Positions 1 through 5,391 of a DNA stretch of 6,143 bases are shown here, one piece after another. Below the pieces are notes generated by a model. The model ran no database searches. It was not told where the DNA came from and saw only the letters and a program-made list of their open reading frames with translations. The number at the start of each line of letters is the position of its first letter. The first letter of the stretch is position 1. The position numbers and the translations under genes were made by a program. Location of the stretch: positions 1-6,143 of the forward strand of contig CAJGDQ010000062.1 of assembly GCA_904502215.1 (NCBI GenBank), read 5' to 3'. Origin of the DNA: Clostridiaceae bacterium (GTDB taxonomy: Bacteria > Bacillota > Clostridia > Oscillospirales > Acutalibacteraceae).

Positions 1-702
1 ATAAGTGCCTCTTCCCTCTCCCGAAAACTTTTCAGCAGTTATAGAGGAAAAAAGATTTTCAGCCGAGGCATAGATTGGCAGATATCCCTTTTCTATAACA
101 CCCGATACAATAGCCAAGGTCAAATGGGTTTTGCCAAGACCCGGATTGCCCATAAAAAGAATATTTTTAGAAGTTTCCGGATTAAATGAAGAAACATATT
201 CCTTGCAGAATTTTAAAATCGAGGTCATTCTCTTCTTGGGAGAAATTCCGTTTTCATCCTTTTTATCCGAATAATATTTCAAATCAAAATTATCAAAACG
301 GCTGTTTTCTAAAGGCATTTCCTTAGAAAGCTCTTTTACCAAAACAAAGGCAGCCTCTTTTTTAATGCATTCGCATATCTTGCCCGAAACATAACCTGTA
401 TCCTTACAAACAGCGCAGTCATAAACTATATCCTCAACCGCACAATTTTTAAGTATCTCATTCTTTTGAGCATTCAAGGCTTCGGTTCTTTTTCTTAAAT
501 CCTCTATTTTCGCCTTATCTCCCGATAAAGCGGTTATAACCAAGGAAGCTCCCGCTTCGGAAAGCTCTTGGTCAATTTCATAGAGTATTTTGTTTGAAGC
601 ATAAGCAGAAGAAAGAAGCATATCTCTCTTTCTTTGCTTTTCCTTTAGAGCGGCAGACTTTTTTTCAAAAGCTATTTTATATGTAATTTCCTTAGTAATC
701 AT
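1..702 (-). CDS. DnaI/DnaC-type replicative helicase loader (AAA+ ATPase), 3' end beyond the window
   Basis: ATP-dependent loader expected to place the DnaB-type replicative helicase on DNA at the origin or at restart sites, in the cytoplasm. The visible 234 residues are the N-terminal part. Residues 1-85 are charged and helical. A zinc-binding-like cluster follows, with C96, C99, C110 and C112 (CAVC and CEC), as seen in many Firmicutes DnaC/DnaI-like loaders. The Walker A motif GNPGLGKTH lies at residues 185-193. Walker B, sensor and arginine-finger regions lie off the left edge. The frame is open from the ATG at 702 to base 1. The start sits 9 bases after the stop of the DnaD-like gene; the best ribosome site, AAAGGA (716-721), lies inside that gene's end with a long 13-base spacer, so translational coupling is likely. 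IstB-type transposon helpers share this ATPase fold, but the Cys cluster and the DnaD neighbour favour the chromosomal loader. Confidence 0.9.
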   Translation of the reverse strand, partial: MITKEITYKIAFEKKSAALKEKQRKRDMLLSSAYASNKILYEIDQELSEAGASLVITALSGDKAKIEDLRKRTEALNAQKNEILKNCAVEDIVYDCAVCKDTGYVSGKICECIKKEAAFVLVKELSKEMPLENSRFDNFDLKYYSDKKDENGISPKKRMTSILKFCKEYVSSFNPETSKNILFMGNPGLGKTHLTLAIVSGVIEKGYLPIYASAENLFSSITAEKFSGEGRGTY

Positions 703-711
703 CTTTTATCA

Positions 712-1617
712 CTAATCCTTTGAATTTAACATTCTTTCATATAAATCAAGGTCATAAGAAGAGTCCGACTTATCCTTTTTAGGTTTCTCCTCTATATCCT
801 CAGGGGTTTTATATCCCTTTTCGTGCCAATTTTCAAGAATTTTAGCAGTATATTGCATACTGAATTTAGATTTGTTATTAACGCATTCCTCATATGCGGC
901 TTCGAGCATAAGCTTAGAAAATCCCCATTCCTCAAGCCATTTTATAGCAAGCTCGGTTTCCTTAACACTGGGCTTTCTGCGTTCAATCCCAAAGCTTGCC
1001 GACACAATATTCCAGCTTTGCTCACCCTTTGCCATTCTTTTAAGCTCTTCATCGGCATCGGTTATATTATCAATTCCCTTGTTAACCCAATCAACCGCAA
1101 CCGATTCAATAAATCTAATATTTGCTTTTTTATGTTCAACCGCATATTGGATTATAAGAAGAATTAAGGAAACATCAAGTCCCTCATCATCATAAAGCCA
1201 AACCAAAGTTTCAGTTTCGTTTGATTTGAGATTTCTTCCAAGCTTCAACTGAGTTGCCGAAAGAAGATATCGGATTTTTTCATCCTCAAGACCTCGCCTT
1301 GCGGCATCAATCCTTGATGGCTTTGCATTCTTTTTAACGGTCTTTGCTTCTTTTTCCTTTTTTATTTCCAAGGGCTTTTCTTTGGGCAAAAGAATATCAG
1401 CATCCGCCCAATAGAGCAATGCTTCTTTAACATCGTATTCACTAACGCCTGTTGCCTCAGCGATTTTTGAAACCGATATTTCCTCCGCCATATTCCTGAA
1501 TATATAAATAATAACCTTTATATGCTCAGCCTTTGCAAGCTTCAAATATCTATCGGCAATGGCTGATGGCAAGGTGAAAACCGAGGTAAAATATGCGGGA
1601 TTGATATAATAATCCAT
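712..1617 (-). CDS. DnaD/DnaB-like replication initiation protein
   Basis: Primosome protein expected to bind and remodel DNA and to help the adjacent loader recruit helicase. It is 301 aa. Residues 1-80 resemble a winged-helix DnaD N-terminal domain (IYIF...KIAEATGVSEYDVKEALLYW). A Lys/Glu-rich linker covers about 78-105. Two DnaB_2/DnaD C-terminal-type helical repeats follow, at about 112-185 and 200-272. Both carry the family's YxxxIxxxW-type signature: FIESVAVDW at 169-177 (degenerate) and YTAKILENW at 256-264 (canonical). The tail (276-301) is acidic and charged. The start ATG has GGAGAG (1623-1628) five bases upstream and a consensus promoter behind it. It is the first gene of a two-gene operon with the loader; this pairing is common in Clostridia. 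Whether it corresponds functionally to B. subtilis DnaD or DnaB cannot be decided here, so no symbol is given. Confidence 0.93.
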   Translation of the reverse strand: MDYYINPAYFTSVFTLPSAIADRYLKLAKAEHIKVIIYIFRNMAEEISVSKIAEATGVSEYDVKEALLYWADADILLPKEKPLEIKKEKEAKTVKKNAKPSRIDAARRGLEDEKIRYLLSATQLKLGRNLKSNETETLVWLYDDEGLDVSLILLIIQYAVEHKKANIRFIESVAVDWVNKGIDNITDADEELKRMAKGEQSWNIVSASFGIERRKPSVKETELAIKWLEEWGFSKLMLEAAYEECVNNKSKFSMQYTAKILENWHEKGYKTPEDIEEKPKKDKSDSSYDLDLYERMLNSKD

Positions 1618-1650
1618 TTTAACTCTCCATAAAATATTATAAGTATTACA

Positions 1651-1679
1651 ATTATACCAACTTAATATGGCTTTGTAAA
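1651..1679 (-). promoter_or_regulatory. Sigma-A-type promoter of the dnaD-like/loader operon
   Basis: On the minus strand, -35 TTTACA (1674-1679) and -10 TATAAT (1651-1656) are separated by exactly 17 bases. A TGG just before the -10 makes it an extended -10 (TGnTATAAT). It lies about 34 bases upstream of the start codon, with GGAGAG at 1623-1628 as ribosome binding site. This is a sequence match to consensus; activity is inferred. Confidence 0.85.
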
Positions 1680-1708
1680 TAGTTTGCTTAAATTTGTTTT
1701 GTCTTTTC

Positions 1709-1737
1709 TTGACAAACTCTTTTATATGATATAAAAT
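1709..1737 (+). promoter_or_regulatory. Sigma-A-type promoter of galE
   Basis: A perfect -35 TTGACA (1709-1714) is followed after 17 bases by TAAAAT (1732-1737). An overlapping alternative -10, TATAAA at 1730-1735, is preceded by TGA but has only a 15-base spacer. The -35 boxes of this promoter and the divergent dnaD promoter are 29 bases apart, so RNA polymerases could interfere. I see no operator palindrome or riboswitch between promoter and gene; the leader is only about 25 bases. Confidence 0.85.
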
Positions 1738-1753
1738 TAAGGTAGCAATTTTT

Positions 1754-1758
1754 GGAGG
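1754..1758 (+). promoter_or_regulatory. Ribosome binding site of galE
   Basis: A perfect GGAGG lies 7 bases upstream of the ATG at 1766 and fixes that start. Together with the consensus promoter it suggests galE is well expressed. Confidence 0.9.
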
Positions 1759-1765
1759 TTTTTAT

Positions 1766-2779
1766 ATGTCTATTTTAGTTACAGGCGGCGCCGGTTACAT
1801 AGGAAGCCATACCTGCATCGAAATGCAAAATGCAGGCTATGATGTTATTGTTATCGATAATCTTGATAACAGTAGTGAGGAATCGCTTCAAAGAGTTGAA
1901 AAAATAACAGGCAAGCCCGTTAAGTTTTATAAAGAAGATGTTAGAGATAAGGATGCTCTTCGCAAAATTTTCACCGAAAACAAAATCGATGCAGTTATCC
2001 ATTTTGCAGGTCTTAAGGCTGTTGGCGAATCGGTTAGAGAGCCGATTATGTATTACGATAACAACCTTATCAGCACCATAAATCTTCTTGAGGTTATGAA
2101 TGAGTTCGGTGTTAAAAAGATAGTATTCTCTTCATCTGCCACGGTTTACGGTGTTGCAACCGAGATGCCCTTAACCGAGGGTATGCCTCTTGGCGCTATT
2201 AACCCCTATGGCAGAACAAAATATTTCATCGAAGAAATCCTTCGTGACCTTTTTGTTGCCGATAAAGATTGGTGCATAGCACTTCTTCGTTATTTCAACC
2301 CCATTGGCGCTCATAAGAGCGGTCTTATAGGCGAAGACCCCAAGGGTATTCCCAACAACCTTATGCCTTATATCAGTCAGGTTGCAGTTGGCAAGCTTGA
2401 GAAGCTTCATGTTTTCGGGGATGACTATAATACTGTTGACGGAACAGGCGTCAGAGATTATATTCACGTTGTTGATTTGGCTCAGGGTCACGTTAAAGCG
2501 GTTGACTGGGCACTTGATAACAAAGGTTGCGAGGCATTCAACCTTGGAACAGGAAACGGCACCAGCGTTTTAGAGCTTAGAGATGCATTTGTTAAATCTT
2601 CGGGCATTGATGTTCCCTATGTTATCGACCCCCGTCGTCCCGGAGACCCAGATGAAGTTTATGCAAATGCCGAAAAAGCAAAGAACATTCTCGGTTGGGA
2701 AGCCAAATTCGGCATTGAAGAGATGTGCGAAGATACTTGGCGTTGGCAGTCAAACAACCCAAAAGGATATGAAAAGTAA
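1766..2779 (+). CDS. galE: UDP-glucose 4-epimerase GalE
   Basis: NAD-dependent cytoplasmic epimerase that interconverts UDP-glucose and UDP-galactose (some members also act on the N-acetylated sugars). It serves the Leloir pathway and supplies UDP-Gal for surface glycans. The 337 aa match the usual ~338 aa of bacterial GalE, so it is complete. It is a short-chain dehydrogenase of extended type: the Rossmann NAD motif GGAGYIGSH is at residues 7-15, the acidic D31 ends beta-2, and the catalytic triad is in SSSATVYG (S123 by alignment with E. coli S124) and YGRTK (Y148, K152). Also present are RYFNPIGAH (175-183), RDYIHVVDLA (230-239) and the UDP-binding DPRRPGDP (288-295). It is monocistronic as far as can be seen, divergent from the replication operon, and followed by a hairpin. 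No galT or galK lies next to it, which fits a glycan-supply role better than galactose catabolism. Acetyl-sugar specificity cannot be judged from sequence alone. Confidence 0.97.
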   Translation: MSILVTGGAGYIGSHTCIEMQNAGYDVIVIDNLDNSSEESLQRVEKITGKPVKFYKEDVRDKDALRKIFTENKIDAVIHFAGLKAVGESVREPIMYYDNNLISTINLLEVMNEFGVKKIVFSSSATVYGVATEMPLTEGMPLGAINPYGRTKYFIEEILRDLFVADKDWCIALLRYFNPIGAHKSGLIGEDPKGIPNNLMPYISQVAVGKLEKLHVFGDDYNTVDGTGVRDYIHVVDLAQGHVKAVDWALDNKGCEAFNLGTGNGTSVLELRDAFVKSSGIDVPYVIDPRRPGDPDEVYANAEKAKNILGWEAKFGIEEMCEDTWRWQSNNPKGYEK

Positions 2780-2788
2780 TTAAAAATT

Positions 2789-2827
2789 AAAGTGAATAGG
2801 TTCGGTCTTCCCAACCTATTCACTTTT
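2789..2827 (+). terminator. Hairpin terminator after galE, weak U-tract
   Basis: AAAGTGAATAGGTT (2789-2802) pairs perfectly over 14 bp with 2813-2826. The inner loop can add two GC pairs (2804-2805 with 2810-2811). It starts nine bases after the galE stop. The following tract is only TTTT before CAA, and part of it is used in the stem, so termination may be leaky. Read-through would run into the tRNA-Arg region. Confidence 0.7.
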
Positions 2828-2892
2828 CAATATTTCCGCCTGTGGCGCAACTTGAGGGCTGGCAAATCTAATTTCAATTGCGGTTTGGGAAA

Positions 2893-2977
2893 CCGATTTT
2901 TCCGCTCGGCGTTGCACTCGCTTTTGAAATACACTCGTATATCTACAATCTCGTGCTTAGCCGAACAAAAAAATCGG
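2893..2977. repeat. Left hairpin arm inside the MITE-like element
   Basis: Bases pair in strict register around 2935: CCGATTTTT (2893-2901) with 2969-2977, TCGGC (2906-2910) with GCCGA (2960-2964), GCAC (2914-2917) with GTGC (2953-2956). A small tip, ATAC (2929-2932) with GTAT (2937-2940), is offset by one base. The symmetric internal loops suggest maintained structure rather than chance. Confidence 0.6.
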
Positions 2978-2994
2978 GAACACAAACTCTTCGA

Positions 2995-3097
2995 CCTAAT
3001 ATTTAGAAAAAATAAAATCGGTCGAAGCTAAGAGCACAGCAATATATCATATTGCAAGCGATGAAGCAAGTCCGATGAAATTTTTTCAAATATTAGG
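2995..3097. repeat. Right hairpin arm inside the MITE-like element
   Basis: CCTAATATTT (2995-3004) pairs over 10 bp with AAATATTAGG (3088-3097). Next come G3006 with C3087, AAAAAAT (3007-3013) with ATTTTTT (3080-3086) and ATCGG (3017-3021) with CCGAT (3072-3076). The tip is GCAATAT (3039-3045) with ATATTGC (3049-3055) around a 3-base loop. The arm ends exactly where the terminal repeat begins (3098). A competing short hairpin, CTTCGACC (2989-2996) with GGTCGAAG (3020-3027), is also possible. Confidence 0.65.
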
Positions 3098-3183
3098 CGC
3101 TATTGCAATGAGATTTGCCAGCCCTACGCAACAGATTCCGATTCTGGAGAATGGGGGTTCAAATCCCCTTTTTAAAAATTTTA

Positions 3184-3257
3184 TTCAATATTTCCGCTCG
3201 TGGCGCAACTGGATAACGCAACAGATTCCGATTCTGGAGAATGGGGGTTCAAATCCC
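3184..3257 (+). repeat. Second unit of a tandem tRNA-Arg duplication
   Basis: This segment repeats 2826-2855 plus 3126-3167, which surround the element. Identity begins 10 bases before the tRNA (TTCAATATTT in both units) and ends in the T-stem. The shared 5' flank points to tandem duplication of the gene with its leader rather than to an att site, which would normally duplicate only the 3' end of a tRNA. Confidence 0.8.
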
Positions 3258-3270
3258 TTCGAGCGGGCCA
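3194..3270 (+). tRNA. tRNA-Arg (anticodon CCG), intact, CCA encoded
   Basis: Reads CGG arginine codons. It is 77 bases including CCA. Acceptor strand CCGCTCG (3194-3200) pairs fully with CGAGCGG (3260-3266); discriminator G3267; CCA 3268-3270. The D-stem is three GC pairs (3203-3205 with 3217-3219), with GG at 3211-3212 and an A next to it that fits the A20 arginine identity base. The anticodon loop TTCCGAT (3226-3232) carries CCG at 3228-3230. The anticodon stem ACAGA/TCTGG has four pairs plus an A-G mismatch at 27-43. The variable loop is AGAAT. The T-arm is GGGGG TTCAAAT CCCTT with two G-T pairs. No convincing promoter is visible directly upstream; transcription may come by read-through from galE or from the element. 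A strong terminator follows at once. Confidence 0.9.
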
Positions 3271-3306
3271 AGACCGACAAGTTTAAACTTGTCGGTCTTT
3301 ATTTTT
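3270..3306 (+). terminator. Intrinsic terminator of tRNA-Arg
   Basis: AAGACCGACAAGTTT (3270-3284) is followed immediately by its perfect complement (3285-3299), giving about 13 bp with a small AT loop. TTTATTTTT follows (3298-3306). The hairpin begins at the encoded CCA, so the precursor 3' trailer is essentially the terminator. Confidence 0.9.
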
Positions 3307-3323
3307 CTATAAAACCTCATTTC

Positions 3324-3352
3324 TTGACTTTTTATAAAATATTTATTATAAT
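3324..3352 (+). promoter_or_regulatory. Sigma-A-type promoter of the LtaS-like gene
   Basis: -35 TTGACT (3324-3329) and perfect -10 TATAAT (3347-3352) are spaced by 17 bases. They lie just behind the tRNA terminator and 32 bases before the ATG, which separates this gene from the upstream region. Confidence 0.88.
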
Positions 3353-3373
3353 TTCCATATAATTTAAATTTTT

Positions 3374-3378
3374 AGGAG
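3374..3378 (+). promoter_or_regulatory. Ribosome binding site of the LtaS-like gene
   Basis: AGGAG lies six bases before the ATG at 3385 and supports that start, just upstream of the basic N-terminal segment. Confidence 0.85.
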
Positions 3379-3384
3379 CGAATT

Positions 3385-5097
3385 ATGAAAGAATCAATAA
3401 AAAAGAAACTCGAGTTTTTAACCGAGGATAAAAGAAAACCTAAAAAAAGAATTGTTACCTCTTTAATAGTTCATTTTTTTGCTGTTTTCTCATTTGTGTT
3501 ATACCCATCACTTGAGGTATATCTCAGAAGTCCTGCTGATTTCGATTTTACTATTACCTCAATGCTTTTAGTAATGGGTGTTACCTCTCTCATTCTTTTC
3601 GCATTAGGCTTCGCCCTTTCCCTTATTTTAAAGGGCCGTTTATTCAACTATTATTTAACAACTGTTTTCTCATTCTCCCTTGGCTCTTATTTGCAGGGAG
3701 CATTTTTGAACGGACCCATCCCCGCATTAGATGGTAATGCAGTTAATTGGCATTATCTGACCTTGCCCGCTCTAATAAATCTTGTTATTTGGTTCTTTAT
3801 TTTCTTAATTCCTTTTATAATTCATTTCTTCAATAGAAAGTTTTGGAGAAAATCCTTAATATATGTTGCTTGTTTATGCATCGTGATGAATGCTGTATCG
3901 TTAGTTTCACTAATCTTTTCTTCAAGCATTTCAGAAAATGCGAACAAAGGCTTTTATTCAAATAAAAACCTATACGAAGCCTCAAAAGATAGTGATGTTT
4001 TAGTTTTTGTTCTTGATTATTTTGATAACGAATATATGAACACTCGCTTATCAGAGCAACCCGAAATGCTTTCCGAATGGACAGGGTTTACAAGATTTGT
4101 TAATGCTACAAGTATGTATAAACAAACTATGCCCTCTATTCCCTATCTTTTAACACAAAGCAAATGGTATTGCGATACTTATAACTGGGATGCTGCTCCT
4201 GATGCTTTCGCTTCATCCAAGTTTTTAGAGAGAGTAGATAAAACCGGTGCCGAGATAGACCTTTATGTTTCAGGAACTGCAAATGCTAAAGAAGCTTATA
4301 ACCTTGCCGATAACTATAACTCGAGTGGTGTTGCAATAAACCCTGTTGGTATGGTTTCCTCTATGGCAAATTACTTATTTTTCCGCAATATGCCGATCAT
4401 CTCTAAGAGCATTTTTTGGCACTATACCGATGATATTTCCAACGCCTCTGTTTCAACCAATAACTTTTCTAAGGACAATACCGCATATGCCATCAACGAT
4501 GCCGCATTCCTTGATAGCTTAGAAACCGAAGGCCTTGAGATTACAGATAAAAAATCCTTCAAGTTTATTCATATGCGAGGCGCTCATCATCCTTATGAAA
4601 TTGATGAAAAGGGTGAGCCGAGCAGCAACTCTTATCCCTATATGCAACAAAGAGGCTCGGTGTATATAGTTTCCCAGTATCTTGCCGCTATGAAAGAAAA
4701 AGGCGTTTATGATAACACAACCATTATCATAATGGCCGACCACGGCGAAGTTGAAGTTTCAGAAGAAATGAGCCGTGCCGCTTTGCCGATATTGTTTGTT
4801 AAGCCGGCGGGAGCCGATTCTTCCGCTCCTATCAAAACCTCAACCGCCCCTGTTTCACAGGAAGATTTCCATGCAACAGTTCTTTGGGCCTTGGGCGATG
4901 AAAACTATTCCGATTATGGAAGAACATTCTTTGAAATAAAAGAAAACGAAGAAAGAACCCGCTATTTCTATTATCGCATTGCCTTTGACGGCAGCGAGGA
5001 AGAAAGCCTAGCGGAATATATCATAACAGGCGATGCCCGTGATTTTTCCAACTGGAAACCAACAGGGAAAATATGGGGAGATAGAGCAAAAAAATAG
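3385..5097 (+). CDS. Membrane-anchored sulfatase/alkaline-phosphatase superfamily protein, LtaS-like layout
   Basis: A 570-aa integral membrane enzyme with a large domain predicted outside the cell. A basic N-terminus is followed by five hydrophobic segments (about 24-46, 57-82, 88-107, 124-149, 157-180), the same plan as lipoteichoic acid synthases. The catalytic domain starts at about 203 with DVLVFVLDYFD (D204, D211 and D214 are metal-ligand candidates). TMPS at 248-251 occupies the (C/S/T)xPS nucleophile site; Thr there argues against a Cys-dependent sulfatase and fits phosphoglycerol/phosphoethanolamine-type transferases or phosphatases. Next come FIHMRGAHHPY (394-404) and the metal-binding ADHGE (451-455). 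The C-terminal ~60 residues form the usual terminal subdomain. It is monocistronic with its own promoter, converging on a CDP-glycerol-transferase-like gene, which suggests work on a surface polymer. Exact substrate unknown; the family assignment is firm, the role inferred. Confidence 0.85.
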   Translation: MKESIKKKLEFLTEDKRKPKKRIVTSLIVHFFAVFSFVLYPSLEVYLRSPADFDFTITSMLLVMGVTSLILFALGFALSLILKGRLFNYYLTTVFSFSLGSYLQGAFLNGPIPALDGNAVNWHYLTLPALINLVIWFFIFLIPFIIHFFNRKFWRKSLIYVACLCIVMNAVSLVSLIFSSSISENANKGFYSNKNLYEASKDSDVLVFVLDYFDNEYMNTRLSEQPEMLSEWTGFTRFVNATSMYKQTMPSIPYLLTQSKWYCDTYNWDAAPDAFASSKFLERVDKTGAEIDLYVSGTANAKEAYNLADNYNSSGVAINPVGMVSSMANYLFFRNMPIISKSIFWHYTDDISNASVSTNNFSKDNTAYAINDAAFLDSLETEGLEITDKKSFKFIHMRGAHHPYEIDEKGEPSSNSYPYMQQRGSVYIVSQYLAAMKEKGVYDNTTIIIMADHGEVEVSEEMSRAALPILFVKPAGADSSAPIKTSTAPVSQEDFHATVLWALGDENYSDYGRTFFEIKENEERTRYFYYRIAFDGSEEESLAEYIITGDARDFSNWKPTGKIWGDRAKK

Positions 5098-5138
5098 TAA
5101 TAAAAAAGGAAGGTTTAAAACCTTCCTTTTTTATTACT
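5096..5138. terminator. Bidirectional terminator shared by convergent genes
   Basis: A nearly perfect 21-bp inverted repeat is centred on 5117. The core GGAAGGTTT pairs with AAACCTTCC, and A6 and T6 runs on the two sides give a U-tract in both directions. The plus-strand stop TAG (5095-5097) and the minus-strand stop TAA (5134-5136) lie within or at the edge of the stem, so the intergenic gap of 36 bases is all terminator. Confidence 0.93.
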
Positions 5139-5391
5139 CTTCATCGTCATCAAAAACCACTTCGTCTTCAAGGTCTTTCTTTGCATTTTCATCAATGCCA
5201 AGCTTATCCTGAACCTTTTTCTTTGCCTTGCGCCAAAGAACACCAACAACAGTTCCAACAACAACTGCAGCACCCGCAATAACCGAAATACCATAGGTCA
5301 TTACCGATGGGTCGATGTATGCGCTAACGGGAATGGTGAACATAAGCATCATACATAACACAAAATACAAATACTTCAAACTCTTTTTCAT
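5134..5391 (-). CDS. Small secreted/membrane protein with YIDP start after the signal peptide
   Basis: An 85-aa protein I cannot assign to a named function. Residues 1-24 look like a signal peptide: KKSLK, a hydrophobic core (YFVLCMMLMFTIPV), and a VSA cleavage site before Y25. The mature part would begin YIDPSV. A membrane segment at about 33-53 ends in WRKAKKKV, a basic stop-transfer sequence predicting a cytoplasmic C-terminus. The tail is very acidic (DLEDEVVFDDDEE). Small proteins beginning YIDP (often YIDPGTGS) after a signal are, from memory, frequent in surface-polysaccharide loci of Firmicutes. The ATG overlaps the stop of the upstream transferase gene in ATGA (5388-5391), with AGGAG (5400-5404) eight bases before the start, so the two are co-translated. 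A role as a membrane partner of the polymer machinery is a guess from position. Confidence 0.8.
   Translation of the reverse strand: MKKSLKYLYFVLCMMLMFTIPVSAYIDPSVMTYGISVIAGAAVVVGTVVGVLWRKAKKKVQDKLGIDENAKKDLEDEVVFDDDEE

Larger units (their letters stand above)
2855..3125. mobile_element. MITE-like non-autonomous element inserted in a tRNA D-loop
   Basis: The ends are perfect 15-bp inverted repeats, AGGGCTGGCAAATCT (2855-2869) and its complement (3111-3125). They extend to 28 bp with 3 mismatches (2855-2882 against 3098-3125). The interior is non-coding and highly self-complementary: a left arm (about 2893-2977) and a right arm (2995-3097) each fold on themselves, and the two halves are also distantly inverted copies of each other. 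There is no transposase and no credible ORF. The outermost A/T pair could belong to the target, giving 2856-3124. No target-site duplication longer than one or two bases is visible. Size, inverted ends, lack of coding capacity and a clean insertion into a recognisable gene fit a MITE. I do not recognise the family; a transposase elsewhere in the genome would have to move it. Confidence 0.75.
2836..3168 (+). pseudogene. tRNA-Arg(CCG) pseudogene, split by a MITE-like insertion and lacking its 3' acceptor strand
   Basis: This is a first, broken copy of the intact tRNA-Arg downstream. The 5' part (2836-2855) has acceptor strand CCGCCTG, TG, D-stem GCG and the start of the D-loop. The 3' part (3126-3168) resumes in the D-loop and contains D-stem CGC, anticodon arm with CCG (3138-3140), variable loop and T-arm. 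Between them lies the ~270 bp element. Joining the flanks restores a D-loop that differs from the intact gene by only one substitution and one missing base. With its flank, the 5' part (2826-2855) matches 3184-3213 at 27 of 30 bases; the 3' part (3126-3167) matches 3216-3257 at 42 of 42. After the T-arm the sequence runs into TTTTTAAAAA, with no CAGGCGG to close the acceptor and no CCA. It cannot yield a normal tRNA. Confidence 0.85.

Noticed and set aside
1738..1765. Riboswitch or attenuator in the galE leader
   Set aside because: The leader is about 25 bases, with no stem-loop and only a plain GGAGG ribosome site.
2989..3018. Possible promoter inside the element (TTCGAC, 17 bases, TAAAAT)
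   Set aside because: The -35 matches consensus at only two positions; the TAAAAT is expected in an A-rich hairpin loop.
2792..3031. Plus-strand open frame of 79 codons after galE
   Set aside because: It runs through the galE hairpin, the tRNA fragment and the inserted element, and has no ribosome site or protein-like composition.
3153..3175. T-arm of the broken tRNA plus TTTTT as a terminator (GGGGG, loop, CCCC, T5)
   Set aside because: The stem is only four to five pairs and is simply the tRNA T-arm; premature termination is possible but unsupported.
3126..3257. Repeated tRNA 3' segment as an attL/attR pair of a prophage or integrative element
   Set aside because: The duplication also includes the tRNA 5' half and 10 bases of leader, the copies are adjacent, and no integrase or cargo lies between them. 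Tandem duplication plus insertion explains it better.
2826..3270. CRISPR array, suggested by repeated blocks in a non-coding stretch
   Set aside because: There are only two units, they are tRNA copies, and there are no regular spacers or cas genes.
3075..3362. Plus-strand open frame of 95 codons with a repeated peptide (QQIPILENGGSNP twice)
   Set aside because: It is a translation of the two tRNA-Arg copies and their terminator; the peptide repeat reflects the tRNA duplication. It has no ribosome binding site.
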